A DNA stretch of 64,000 nucleotides from WHSW01 sp963846165. Lineage in GTDB: Bacteria > Actinomycetota > Thermoleophilia > Solirubrobacterales > 70-9. A model generated the notes under the pieces. It was not told where the DNA came from, made no database searches, and was given only the letters and a program-made list of their open reading frames with translations. Numbering within the stretch: position 1 is the stretch's first letter; each line of letters opens with the position of its first letter. Shown piece after piece: positions 25,764 through 34,546 of this stretch. The stretch covers positions 62,001 to 126,000 of the forward strand of contig CAWJUU010000005.1 in the NCBI GenBank assembly GCA_963846165.1, given 5' to 3'. A program made the translations under genes and the position numbers.

Positions 25764-26219
25764 ATGACAATCCTCAGCAACCTCCGCAGCCGGCTCTCAG
25801 GGCGTGGCGTGTCCGCCGGCCTCTCGCAACCGCCAGGCGACAAGCGTTCTGGCTCGAGCGAGGAGGCCGACCCGCCGTTTGCCGGCTATGACCGCCTCGA
25901 CGACAGACAGGTAGTCGACGGGCTCTCCGATCACTCACAGATCGAACTCGAGGCCGTCGAGAGCTACGAGCGGTCTCACAAGAGCCGGGAGCGTGTCTTG
26001 GACAAGCTTCGCTACATGCGCGGATCCGAACCGCTCCCGGGCTACGACGCTCTCAGCGTCGAGGAGATCGGGAAGGCGCTCGAGGAGGCGGACTCAGCCG
26101 CGATCAAGAAGGTCCGCACCTACGAACGGAAGTTCGCCAACCGCCCCGATGTCTTGGAGGAGGTCGGCCGCGTCCGCCACTTGCGACACGCGACCCCGTC
26201 GGCTGAGCTGACCAAGTAG
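25764..26219 (+). CDS. Actinobacterial protein with two GYD-type repeats, unknown function
   Basis: A 151-residue soluble protein I recognise only as a lineage-restricted type. It contains two related units of about 45 residues: FAGYDRLDDRQVVDGLSDHS...YERSHKSRERVLDKL and LPGYDALSVEEIGKALEEAD...YERKFANRPDVLEEV. Each has a GYD-x-L turn, an acidic helix and a YER-(K/S) helix. GAAGGGA precedes the ATG. It is divergent from the DUF294 gene across a 147-bp AT-richer gap that probably holds both promoters. Confidence 0.7.
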   Translation: MTILSNLRSRLSGRGVSAGLSQPPGDKRSGSSEEADPPFAGYDRLDDRQVVDGLSDHSQIELEAVESYERSHKSRERVLDKLRYMRGSEPLPGYDALSVEEIGKALEEADSAAIKKVRTYERKFANRPDVLEEVGRVRHLRHATPSAELTK

Positions 26220-26258
26220 CGTCTTCGCCTTGGTCGTCGCTGGGGGGCGGTCGTAGGC

Positions 26259-27134
26259 GTGATCGTCGGACTCGCGCTCGCGCTTGCCTGCGCCGTGGCG
26301 ACGAGCATCGCCTTCTTGCTCAAGCACCGGGGCGCGGTCCTGGCGCCCGACGTGCAGATCCGCCATCCGCTGCGTAGCGCCGCCGACCTCTTTCGCTCGA
26401 AGTGGTTCGCGATCGGCTGGGGGGTGGCGGTCGGCGCCTGGGTCCTGCACGTCGGCGCGCTCGCCCTCGCACCGCTCTCGATCGTGCAGGCGGTGCTCTC
26501 GGGCGGGCTGGTGTTCTTGGCGATCTTCGCCGAGCGCTTCTTCGGCTTCGCGCTCGGACGCCGCCAGTGGGCCGGCGTGATCATCACCGCGGCAGGGCTT
26601 GCGATCATCGGGCTGACCTCGGGCTCAGACGGGGGCGAGACGCCCGACTACGCCCCGGCGGCGTTGATCGCGATCGAGTCCGGCGTGCTCGTCGTCGGGG
26701 TTGGGGTCGCCGCGGCCCACCGCCGCGTCGCGCCGGCGGCCCAGGGCCTGCTCCTCGGCGCCGCCGCCGGGGCGCTCTTCGGCGTCTCCGACATCGCGAT
26801 CACGTTCTTAGCCGACGACATTGCCAGCGGAGTGCTCGAGCTGATCAGCCCGTGGTCGGCGGCGGCGCTGATCGCCTCGGTGGTTGCCTTCTATGCCTCG
26901 GCCCGCGGGTTGCAGATCGGCCCGGGGGTCGAGGTCATCGCCCTGACCTCGGTCGCAGCCAACCTGACCGCGATCGTCGGCGGCATTCTCGTCTTCCGCG
27001 ACCCGATCGGCACCGGGGCGCTTGAGATCAGCGGACGGATGCTCGCCTTCTGTCTCGTGATCGCCGGGGCCGCCCTGATCCCCGCCCCGGTCCGAGCCAC
27101 CGACGCAGCGTCCGATGCCTCCGGCGGCGCGTAA
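26259..27134 (+). CDS. DMT-superfamily transporter-like membrane protein
   Basis: A 291-residue membrane protein from GTG 26259 with nine to ten hydrophobic helices in two halves. The layout, with SIVQAVLSGGLVFLAIFAER in the first half and VEVIALTSVAANLTAIVGG in the second, is that of the drug/metabolite (EamA/NIPA-like) transporter superfamily. Substrate unknown. It follows the GYD-repeat gene by 39 bp. Confidence 0.72.
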   Translation: MIVGLALALACAVATSIAFLLKHRGAVLAPDVQIRHPLRSAADLFRSKWFAIGWGVAVGAWVLHVGALALAPLSIVQAVLSGGLVFLAIFAERFFGFALGRRQWAGVIITAAGLAIIGLTSGSDGGETPDYAPAALIAIESGVLVVGVGVAAAHRRVAPAAQGLLLGAAAGALFGVSDIAITFLADDIASGVLELISPWSAAALIASVVAFYASARGLQIGPGVEVIALTSVAANLTAIVGGILVFRDPIGTGALEISGRMLAFCLVIAGAALIPAPVRATDAASDASGGA

Positions 27135-27217
27135 ACGCCATATCATCCGAGCCGGTCTTGCGGAGGAGATTGGGGACAATCGCGGTGTTGACTGGCGCCG
27201 GGTCGCTGCTCAGGACA

Positions 27218-27898
27218 CTAGTCGGTGGTGTAGACCCGGATCGACATCTTCTGCGACCACGCTCGGCCGGGGCGAAGGCCACGAGCGGTCCGGACGAGCC
27301 TAAACCGGCCGGTCCGTAGGAGCAACTCCTCTTCGAGGGGAGTGCGATAGATGATCCGCAGCGGGCGCGGCGCGCGGTCCAATGACTCGACCAAGCGGTC
27401 GACGACCGACGCGAAGACCGCACCTCGGAATGGGTTGTAGAGGTAGACGACCGTCACATCGTCCGGTATCGCATACCGCGTGGCGTCGGCGGTCACGAGT
27501 TTGACGTCAGCGCACCGCAGCTCGTCCCGACGCGCGGCGACGTTCGCGGCGGCGATCCGCCCCAACGACGCCGAGAGCTCCACCCCGATGACGCGCCGAA
27601 ACGGATACCGCGCGGCCTGCAGGACGATCCGCCCCTTCCCCGAGCCGAGGTCGAGGAACACGTCGTCGGGCTCGACCTCGTGGGGACGTAGCACCCGGCG
27701 CAGGTCCAACCATCCTGAGGGCTCGTAGCGCACCCGTCCGGGCGCATCAATCCCAAGGTCCCCCAGCTCGGCCACGCGAGCTGTCTCAGTTCCCCAACGG
27801 CGCTCGAAGAGCGCCTCGCTCATCACACGACGACCGCCGAGGTAGGCGACGCGCGCCCGCCTCCGGCCAGCCTGAAGCAAGCCCTGCACGTGAACCAT
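27218..27898 (-). CDS. Class I SAM-dependent methyltransferase
   Basis: A 226-residue cytosolic enzyme with motif I VFLDLGSGKGRIVLQAAR (about 95-112), motif II VIGVELSASL and post-motif VVYLYNPFRGAVF. The last resembles the NPF/NPP element, but the acceptor is unknown. The arginine-rich N-terminus (RRRARVAYLGGRR) seems part of the family, favouring ATG 27898 over ATG 27823. It marks the left end of the polysaccharide locus and is divergent from a glycosyltransferase. Confidence 0.82.
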   Translation of the reverse strand: MVHVQGLLQAGRRRARVAYLGGRRVMSEALFERRWGTETARVAELGDLGIDAPGRVRYEPSGWLDLRRVLRPHEVEPDDVFLDLGSGKGRIVLQAARYPFRRVIGVELSASLGRIAAANVAARRDELRCADVKLVTADATRYAIPDDVTVVYLYNPFRGAVFASVVDRLVESLDRAPRPLRIIYRTPLEEELLLRTGRFRLVRTARGLRPGRAWSQKMSIRVYTTD

Positions 27899-27997
27899 CT
27901 CGTAGCACTAACGGGTGCGATCACCACCGGCTTACGCCACGCGCTGGCCGGAAGACGATCCCCTCCCCCTTCGTTGATCCTCGGAGGAGCCACCGGT

Positions 27998-29014
27998 TTG
28001 CACGATCTCGCCGTGATCACAGTGTCGACTAATGAGGCCCACTGGCTTCGCGCCGGTCTGGGGAGCATCTACGAGCGCTCGGGCACCATCAGCCTCGACG
28101 TGGTCGTGGCGGACAACGACTCAACCGACGGCACGACCGAGCTGGTAGCGAGAGAGTTTCCGGCCGCGCGCACTGTGCACTGCCGCAATCGCGGCTTCTC
28201 CCACGCCAACAACCGCGCACTGATGAGCTGCAACGCACGCTACGTCCTGTTCATCAATCCCGACACGGAGGTGCGCGAGGGCACCCTCGCCGACCTCGTC
28301 CACGCGATGGACCAGCGTCCGACGGTCGGGCTCGTAGGCGTTCGCCAGGTCGACTCCGAGGGGTGCCTCCACCAAACGATCCGACGCTTTCCCAACGCCC
28401 TGCGGGCCCTCGGCGAAGCGCTGGCGGCGGAGCGGCTCCCTGTGCGTGCCACCTGGCTGGGCGAGCGCGAGCTCGACCCGGAGGCCTACGGGCGCGAGTT
28501 CGAGTGCGACTGGACCACCGGCTCCTTCATGTTCGTCCGCCGGGAGGCGCTCGAGAGCGCCGGCTTCCTCGACGAGCGCTTCTTCATGTACTCCGAGGAG
28601 ACGGACCTGTGCCGGCGGATCAAGACCGCGGGTTGGGAGGTTCGCCATCTGCCCCTGGTCACGATCGTGCACCACGAGGGCAAGGCGGGCATCAACCCGC
28701 GGATCGAGCGGCTGAACGCCTATACGCGGGTCATGTACGCACGAAAGCACTTCTCGCCGGCCCACCGGGCCGTCTATTTCGGCGCGCTTCTGCTGCGCCA
28801 CGGACTGCGCTCGATCTGGGCGGGGGGCGGCGACATCGGCCGCCTCCGCCGGGAGGCGAACCGGCAGACCGTGCGGACGCTGCTGGGCCGCCAGCCGCTG
28901 CCGTTCGGGCCCCCGGCTCGCTTCGCGGTGCACCCCGCGGATGCGGCGGAGAGGCGGCCCCGTAATTCGCTCAACGACAATCACGACATGAAGGCCGAGG
29001 AAGCACGAACATGA
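27998..29014 (+). CDS. Family 2 glycosyltransferase (rhamnosyltransferase-like)
   Basis: A 338-residue GT-A enzyme. Motifs are VVVADNDSTDGTTEL (nucleotide-sugar strand), FINPDTEV (DxD-like metal site) and FMYSEETDLCRRIKTAGW (the ED acceptor/catalytic motif). I choose the TTG at 27998, which has GGAGGA 9 nt upstream; a GTG at 27890 in the same frame overlaps the divergent methyltransferase gene and adds 36 nonconserved residues. It is coupled by ATGA to rfbD, so a rhamnose donor is plausible. Confidence 0.85.
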   Translation: MHDLAVITVSTNEAHWLRAGLGSIYERSGTISLDVVVADNDSTDGTTELVAREFPAARTVHCRNRGFSHANNRALMSCNARYVLFINPDTEVREGTLADLVHAMDQRPTVGLVGVRQVDSEGCLHQTIRRFPNALRALGEALAAERLPVRATWLGERELDPEAYGREFECDWTTGSFMFVRREALESAGFLDERFFMYSEETDLCRRIKTAGWEVRHLPLVTIVHHEGKAGINPRIERLNAYTRVMYARKHFSPAHRAVYFGALLLRHGLRSIWAGGGDIGRLRREANRQTVRTLLGRQPLPFGPPARFAVHPADAAERRPRNSLNDNHDMKAEEART

Positions 29015-29916
29015 CCCACGGCGACCGCCTCAGCGACCGCGTCATCCTGCTCACGGGGGCCGGCGGCCAGCTCGCATCGGACCTCGAGGAACGCCTGCGT
29101 GACCGGGCCGAGGTCGTGCCCCTGAGCCGGTCCGAGCTCGACATCACGGACGAAGGGGCCGTCGAGCATGCTTTCTCACGCGTGCGGCCCGACGTCGTCT
29201 TCAACTGTGCCGCCTTCCACAACGTCGAGATCTGCGAGCGCGAGGTGGACCGCTCGTTCGCGGTCAACGCACGTGCCGTCAAGCAGCTCGCGGAACGATG
29301 CACCGAAGGCGGCGCCCAGCTCGTCCACCTGAGCACCAACTATGTCTTCGACGGCGAGCGCGATGAGCCCTACTCGGAGCGCGACCTCCCACGTCCGCGC
29401 AGCATCTACGCGATCTCGAAGCTCGCCGGCGAGCACGCTGCCCTCGCCTACTGCCCGAGCGCCCTGGTCGTCCGAAGCTCCGGGCTCTATGGCCTGCACG
29501 GGAGCGTGTCGAAGGGTGGCAACTTCGTCCAACGCATGCTCGCCCGCGCCCGCGAGCAGGGGGCACTGCGGATGGTCGCGGACCAGTACCTGACCCCGAC
29601 CTACACCGGCGACCTGGCGGTGGCGCTGATCCAGGCGCTCGACCGCGATCTCACAGGGCTGCTCCACATGACCAACTCGGGCTCGTGCTCCTGGCACGAG
29701 TTCACACTCACAATCATGGCGCTGGCCGGAATGGACACGCCGGTGGAGGCGGTCGAGACCGTACGGTCTCCGGGCACCGCGCACCGCCCCTTGAACGGCG
29801 TGCTCGCATGCGACCGCGCCGCGCAGGCCGGCCTCGAGGCGCTGCCTCCCTGGCGCGATGCGCTCGAGGGCTACATGACGCGCGCCGGGCTGGCAGCCAT
29901 TCCGGTCGCCAAGTAG
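29011..29916 (+). CDS. rfbD: dTDP-4-dehydrorhamnose reductase
   Basis: A 301-residue extended SDR, the last enzyme of dTDP-L-rhamnose synthesis. Visible are LLTGAGGQLASDLEE (NAD(P) motif), NCAAFHNVEICERE, LVHLSTNYVFDGE and the catalytic YAISKLAGE (YxxxK). Length and order match RmlD. It is coupled to the upstream glycosyltransferase. The matching 3,5-epimerase gene lies convergently 60 bp downstream; rfbA and rfbB are not in this window. Confidence 0.9.
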   Translation: MTHGDRLSDRVILLTGAGGQLASDLEERLRDRAEVVPLSRSELDITDEGAVEHAFSRVRPDVVFNCAAFHNVEICEREVDRSFAVNARAVKQLAERCTEGGAQLVHLSTNYVFDGERDEPYSERDLPRPRSIYAISKLAGEHAALAYCPSALVVRSSGLYGLHGSVSKGGNFVQRMLARAREQGALRMVADQYLTPTYTGDLAVALIQALDRDLTGLLHMTNSGSCSWHEFTLTIMALAGMDTPVEAVETVRSPGTAHRPLNGVLACDRAAQAGLEALPPWRDALEGYMTRAGLAAIPVAK

Positions 29917-29976
29917 GACGCCCCCTAGCCCAGTTGGCCTGGCCTGGCTGTCCGGCGTCGGGCGAGTTGGGTCAGG

Positions 29977-30546
29977 CTAGACGGTCACCGGCTCGAACAC
30001 GAACGGGAGCTCGTGCTCGATATCCCGGAGCAGGGGGGCGCCGGCGTCCCGCGCCGACGGTGTCAGCTCGAGGCCGGCGGGCCAGTCGATCGCCACGTCG
30101 GGATCCCGGTAGGAGATCCCTCGCTCGAGCTCGTCCTGGTAGTACGGCGCCTGCTTGTAGATCACGTCCGCCACCTCGCTGAGCACGCAGAAGCCGTGCG
30201 CAAAGCCGACCGGGCAGTAGAGCTGATGCAGGTTCTCATCGGTGAGCTCGAAGGCCTCCCACTCCCCGAATGTGGGCGAGCCGCGCCGGATGTCCACCAC
30301 CACGTCCAGAATCGCGCCGCGCGCGCAGCGCACCAGCTTCGCCGCCCCCTGGCCGACCTGAAAGTGCATGCCGCGAACGATCCCGCGTCGGGACCGTGAG
30401 TGGTTGTCCTGCACGAACTCCTCGGGGATGCCGAGGGACTCGTAGACATTGCGCCTGTAGACCTCATGAAAGAAGCCACGCTCGTCGCCGTAGACCACCG
30501 GCCGCACCAAGGTCGGGCCGTCGAGTCGGGTCTCCAGTCGCTCCAC
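29977..30546 (-). CDS. rfbC: dTDP-4-dehydrorhamnose 3,5-epimerase
   Basis: A 189-residue cupin-fold epimerase. GDERGFFHEVYRR, the active-site His segment IVRGMHFQVG, and QLYCPVGFAHGFCVLSEVAD (with DVIYKQAPYY after it) match RmlC. I choose GTG 30546, preceded by GAAGG, which leaves a 19-bp gap to the upstream epimerase gene; longer frames overlap that gene. With rfbD it supplies dTDP-rhamnose. Confidence 0.9.
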   Translation of the reverse strand: MERLETRLDGPTLVRPVVYGDERGFFHEVYRRNVYESLGIPEEFVQDNHSRSRRGIVRGMHFQVGQGAAKLVRCARGAILDVVVDIRRGSPTFGEWEAFELTDENLHQLYCPVGFAHGFCVLSEVADVIYKQAPYYQDELERGISYRDPDVAIDWPAGLELTPSARDAGAPLLRDIEHELPFVFEPVTV

Positions 30547-30565
30547 CAGCGCTTCCCTTCTCGCG

Positions 30566-31705
30566 CTAGAGGACTGCGCCGAAGCGCTCGATCCGCGGCT
30601 CGATCTCATGCATCAGCTCGAGCCAGCGGATGTTGTAGAAGCGCGGATCCGTCAGCTTCGAGCGGTCGGCGAGATCGATCGCGGTGAGCATGTCGGACAC
30701 GGCCTCGACGACCGACCGGCAGGGAGTGAAGCCCAGCTTCTGAGTGAGCTTGGCGTTGGAGCACTCGTAATCGCGCGTCAGACTGGGTGCCGGCACCTCC
30801 TCGAGGCGCACCCCGCGCCCGAGCAGCTGGACCGAGCCCGCGACCAGCATCGCCAGCTCACGGATCTGGTAGTTGGAGTGCAGCACGTTGAATACCTCGC
30901 CGCGCGCGACCTCGGCCGGCGCCTCGAGCGCGGCGATCATCGCGTCGGAGACATCGCGGACGTCCACCAGTGGCCGCCACATCCAGCCGCCGCCATGCAG
31001 GAGCAGGCGCTCCTGGAGAAGGGCGTCCTTGACGAACGTGTTGACCACCAGGTCGTACCGCATGCGCGGGCTGAAGCCGTAGACCGTCCCGTTGCGGAGG
31101 ATCACCGGGCAGAGGCCGTCGTCGATCAACTCGAGCAGGGCCTTCTCGGCGAACGCCTTGGAGGTCGCGTAGGCTCCGGACGGCTCGACGGGTGCGGTCT
31201 CGTCGTGCGTGCCCGGTGGCAGTCCGTCGTAGAGCGAACAGGAGGAGGCGAGCACGATCCGCTCGATCCCCCGTTCGACACAGGCGCGGCCCAGAGTCTC
31301 GGTCGCCACGGCATTCATCTGCCAGTTGGCCTCGGGGTCGTACTCGGCCGTCGGGTCGTTCGACAGCCCTGCGAGGTGGATCACGCCATCGACGCCGTCG
31401 AGCGTCTCGGGCGGGATCTCGCGTACGTCGGCGACGACCAGCTCGATGCGCCCTGCGAACGACTCGAGCGGTCCCTCGCCCCAGTAGAGGCGGTCGAGGA
31501 TGCGGACGTTGTAGCCACGCTCGAGCAGCCGTCCCGTGAGCACGCTCCCGATGTAGCCCCCCCCGCCGGTGATCAGCACGGTTTGGCCTTTGGCGGGGGG
31601 GTTGGGAGCGAGGCCGTTAGTGCGCCCCAGCTCCTTGTGCAGGCCTCCGAGGCCGCTCTGCTTGCCGTTGCCGTAGCGACGACCGTCGCCGTTTGAGCCG
31701 ATCAC
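30566..31705 (-). CDS. NAD-dependent nucleotide-sugar epimerase/dehydratase
   Basis: A 379-residue extended SDR: VLITGGGGYIGSVLTGRLLE (NAD site), VIHLAGLSNDP, SSCSLYDG and the catalytic AYATSKAFAEKAL (YxxxK). About 40 Gly/Asn-rich nonconserved residues precede the Rossmann fold. The start (GTG 31705) is uncertain; it keeps the gene clear of the divergent Gfo/Idh gene. It is distantly similar to the epimerase at 55078-56118 (both have SSSCSLY/SSCSLY and a C-terminal FTP/RPRW-type segment). Exact substrate unknown; same operon as rfbC. Confidence 0.83.
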   Translation of the reverse strand: MIGSNGDGRRYGNGKQSGLGGLHKELGRTNGLAPNPPAKGQTVLITGGGGYIGSVLTGRLLERGYNVRILDRLYWGEGPLESFAGRIELVVADVREIPPETLDGVDGVIHLAGLSNDPTAEYDPEANWQMNAVATETLGRACVERGIERIVLASSCSLYDGLPPGTHDETAPVEPSGAYATSKAFAEKALLELIDDGLCPVILRNGTVYGFSPRMRYDLVVNTFVKDALLQERLLLHGGGWMWRPLVDVRDVSDAMIAALEAPAEVARGEVFNVLHSNYQIRELAMLVAGSVQLLGRGVRLEEVPAPSLTRDYECSNAKLTQKLGFTPCRSVVEAVSDMLTAIDLADRSKLTDPRFYNIRWLELMHEIEPRIERFGAVL

Positions 31706-31832
31706 GGGTAAAGAACGGTTGCCGACCGGCTTTTCTTGCTTCGGGAGGAGCCACCCGAAGGGTGCTGATTCCGTCGGATCAAGTGCGCGTGGTGGGAGAG
31801 CGCCGACGCCCAGCCCGTTGCTTGGACAGCGG

Positions 31833-33047
31833 ATGCCCGAGCGCGCGAGACAGCCGAACGGAAACGGCCACGGCCCGGCTGAGCCGTCCCCGGGCCTGGG
31901 CGCGCACGGATACCTGGGCCCGGCGCACGACTCAGACGCCAACGGCGACGGCGTTCCCAAGCGCCGCTTCCGGCCATCGGCGAACGGTGATCTGCACCCG
32001 AACGGCGATCGCGGCACGATCGGCGTCGGACTGGTGGGCCTCGGCTACTGGGGTCCGAACCTCCTTCGCGTCCTCTCCGACCAGCCGGGGACCGATCTGC
32101 GCTGGATCTGCGACCTGCAACCCGATCGCCTCGACCGCATGGCTCGCCGCTACCCGAGCGCCGCCTCGACCAGCGAGTTCGCCGACCTGCTCGACGACCC
32201 CGAGCTCGACGCGATCCTGATCGCGACTCCGGTCGGCACGCACGTCGAGCTCGCTCGAGCCAGCCTGCTGGCCGGCAAGCACACCTTCGTCGAGAAGCCG
32301 CTCGCGGCCTCGGCGGCCGAGGCCGACGACCTCGCACGGCTGGCGCGCGACGCAGACCTGCTGCTGATGTGCGGGCACACGTTCACCTACAGCCCGCCGG
32401 TCCGAGCGGTGAAGAAGCTCCTCGACGACGGCGAGCTCGGCGATCTCTACTTCATTACCTCGAGCCGCGTGAACCTCGGCCTGCACCAGCGCGACGTGAG
32501 CGTGATCTGGGACCTCGGACCGCACGACTTCTCGATCCTCCGCTACTGGCTCGGGGAGGGACCGGAGACGGTCGCGGCGTGCGGCCGCGATGCCGTCGTC
32601 GAGGGGATCGCCGACGTCGCCTTTCTGACCCTGCGGTTCGGCTCGGGCACGCTTGCGAACATCGAGATGAGCTGGCTCGCGCCGAGCAAGCTGCGTCGCA
32701 CCGTGCTCGTCGGCAGCGAGAAGATGGTTGTCTACGAGGACGGTGCGCCCGAGCCGGTGCGGGTCTTTGACCGTGGTGTCGTCTACCGGGATCCCGAGAC
32801 CTTCGGCGAGTACCACCTCTCCTACCGGACCGGCGACATCGTCTCGCCGCATCTCGACGGCAGCGAACCGCTCGCGGTCGAAATCGAGGACTTCGTAACG
32901 TCCGCGAGGGCCGGATTCACCGGCCACGACCAGCTCGAGCTGGCGCTCGACGTCGTCCGGATGATCGAGGCTGCGGAGACCTCGTTGCTGGACGGTGGGC
33001 AGCCGGTGCGCGTCGAGGCGCCAACCGCGGCCCAACTGGTACTGTGA
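31833..33047 (+). CDS. Gfo/Idh/MocA-family sugar dehydrogenase
   Basis: A 404-residue NAD(P)-dependent oxidoreductase. After a 60-residue Asn/Gly/Pro-rich N-terminus comes the Rossmann fold (GVGLVGLGYWGPNLLRVL), then HTFVEKPLAASAAEA (the EKP motif) and WDLGPHDFSILRYWLG with the catalytic His. Relatives such as WlbA/WbpB oxidise UDP-HexNAc(A) at C3. With the aminotransferase and hexapeptide acyltransferase genes nearby, a 3-amino sugar pathway is a reasonable inference. It overlaps the next gene by 4 bp (GTGA). Confidence 0.85.
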   Translation: MPERARQPNGNGHGPAEPSPGLGAHGYLGPAHDSDANGDGVPKRRFRPSANGDLHPNGDRGTIGVGLVGLGYWGPNLLRVLSDQPGTDLRWICDLQPDRLDRMARRYPSAASTSEFADLLDDPELDAILIATPVGTHVELARASLLAGKHTFVEKPLAASAAEADDLARLARDADLLLMCGHTFTYSPPVRAVKKLLDDGELGDLYFITSSRVNLGLHQRDVSVIWDLGPHDFSILRYWLGEGPETVAACGRDAVVEGIADVAFLTLRFGSGTLANIEMSWLAPSKLRRTVLVGSEKMVVYEDGAPEPVRVFDRGVVYRDPETFGEYHLSYRTGDIVSPHLDGSEPLAVEIEDFVTSARAGFTGHDQLELALDVVRMIEAAETSLLDGGQPVRVEAPTAAQLVL

Positions 33048-34546
33048 GCAACGGGGTCGGCTCATCCCAGCCGAGCGTTGCCGCGCCGGGCGAGGCGGCG
33101 CTCGGCCTTGCGACGGGGCCGCCACCCGCCGAAAAGCACGAGCAGATCGTCGCGACCGCTCGTCGGCCGCGGGACTACTTGCTGCGGCGGGCGTTGGCGG
33201 CCGCCGACCTGCTCGCCGTGCTCGGCGCCGGAGCGCTCGCGCTCATAGTCAGCCCCGATCCATCCGAACCGGCGGACCTCCTCTGGCTCTTGCCGATGCT
33301 CCCGGTCTGGCTCGTGTTGTTTCGCCTCTACGGCCTCTACGAGCGGGACGTCAAGCGCGTCAACGCCTCGGCGCTGGACGACCTGCCCTCGCTCTTTCAC
33401 GCGTTCGTCCTCGGCACTCTGCTGCTCTGGGTTTATCTCCGCCTGCTCGAGGGCCACGGGGGCCTCCCGCTTGTCGAGGCGGTTGTGTTCGGCCTCTCCG
33501 GAATCGTGCTCGCGCCGACGCTTCGCGTCGCCGCCCGGCGCGCGGTCCTCCGGTTCGGTGGCCCCAGCCGGGTGCTTCTGGTCGGCCAATCGCCGATCAC
33601 CGAGGCACTGGTCCGGAAGATGCAAGCCCACCCCGAGTACGGACTCGAGCCGGTCGGCGAAATCTCGCTGAACGGCGCCACCGAGGGCGAGTCCCGGCTC
33701 CCCTACCTGGGCCGCCTCGACGAACTCGACCTCGGCCGCCTGGCCGAGAGCCGCGACGTCGAACGGGTGATCGTGATGGCGAAGGATCTTCCTGACGAGG
33801 CGATGATGGACCTCGTCCACGACTGCGGCGCCGCCTCGGTCAAGGTGAGCATCGTGCCCGACCACATCAACGCCCTCGGCCCGTCGGTGACGATCGACGA
33901 CATCGAGGGGTTGACGATTCTCGGCCTCAACCCGCTCGTCCTCTCGAGCTCGTCGCGCTTTCTGAAGCGCTCGCTCGACATCGTCGGCGCGACCGCGGGA
34001 GTCGTGGTCGGCGCCCCTGTGCTGCTGCTGTTCGCGATCGCGATCAAGCTCGACTCACCCGGACCTGTGCTGTTTCGCCAGCGGCGGATCGGTAGGGGCG
34101 GCGAGCCCTTCACCCTGCTCAAGTTCAGAACCATGGTCGTCGACGCCGAGACCCGGACCGCGGACCTTCGCTCGCTCAGCGACGACCCCGACTGGCTGAA
34201 GCTCGACCGCGACCCGCGCGTAACCCGCGTCGGGCGCCTGCTGCGGGCGACCAGTCTCGACGAGCTTCCGCAGCTCTGGAACGTGCTCACCGGGAAGATG
34301 AGCCTCGTCGGTCCTCGCCCGCTGATCGACTCGGAGGACGATTTGATCGCGGGCTGGTCGCGCACCCGGCTCGACCTCGCTCCCGGGGTGACCGGTCTCT
34401 GGCAGGTCCTGGGCCGAACCGACATCCCCTTCCGCGACATGGTCAGCCTCGACTACCTCTACGTGACCAACTGGTCGCTCTGGCTCGACGTGAAGCTGAT
34501 CGCCCGCACCGTGCCGGCGGTGCTGACCCGGCGCGGAGCTAACTGA
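33044..34546 (+). CDS. Polyprenyl-phosphate sugar-1-phosphate transferase (WbaP/CpsE type)
   Basis: A 500-residue membrane enzyme that starts repeat-unit synthesis by loading the first sugar phosphate onto undecaprenyl phosphate. There are four to five N-terminal hydrophobic helices (45-165), a CoA-binding-like nucleotide domain (about 175-290), then the bacterial sugar transferase domain: KRSLDIVGATAGVV, GPVLFRQRRIGRGGEPFTLL, KFRTMVVDAE, TSLDELPQLWNVLTGKMSLV and GPRPLI. All catalytic motifs are present. GTG start, coupled to the Gfo/Idh gene. Confidence 0.93.
   Translation: MSNGVGSSQPSVAAPGEAALGLATGPPPAEKHEQIVATARRPRDYLLRRALAAADLLAVLGAGALALIVSPDPSEPADLLWLLPMLPVWLVLFRLYGLYERDVKRVNASALDDLPSLFHAFVLGTLLLWVYLRLLEGHGGLPLVEAVVFGLSGIVLAPTLRVAARRAVLRFGGPSRVLLVGQSPITEALVRKMQAHPEYGLEPVGEISLNGATEGESRLPYLGRLDELDLGRLAESRDVERVIVMAKDLPDEAMMDLVHDCGAASVKVSIVPDHINALGPSVTIDDIEGLTILGLNPLVLSSSSRFLKRSLDIVGATAGVVVGAPVLLLFAIAIKLDSPGPVLFRQRRIGRGGEPFTLLKFRTMVVDAETRTADLRSLSDDPDWLKLDRDPRVTRVGRLLRATSLDELPQLWNVLTGKMSLVGPRPLIDSEDDLIAGWSRTRLDLAPGVTGLWQVLGRTDIPFRDMVSLDYLYVTNWSLWLDVKLIARTVPAVLTRRGAN

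Noticed and set aside
23835..26219. Plus-strand frame of about 790 codons opposite the DUF294 gene and running into the GYD-repeat gene
   Set aside because: Only the last 151 codons (from ATG 25764, with a ribosome site) look like a protein; the rest is antisense to a well-supported gene.
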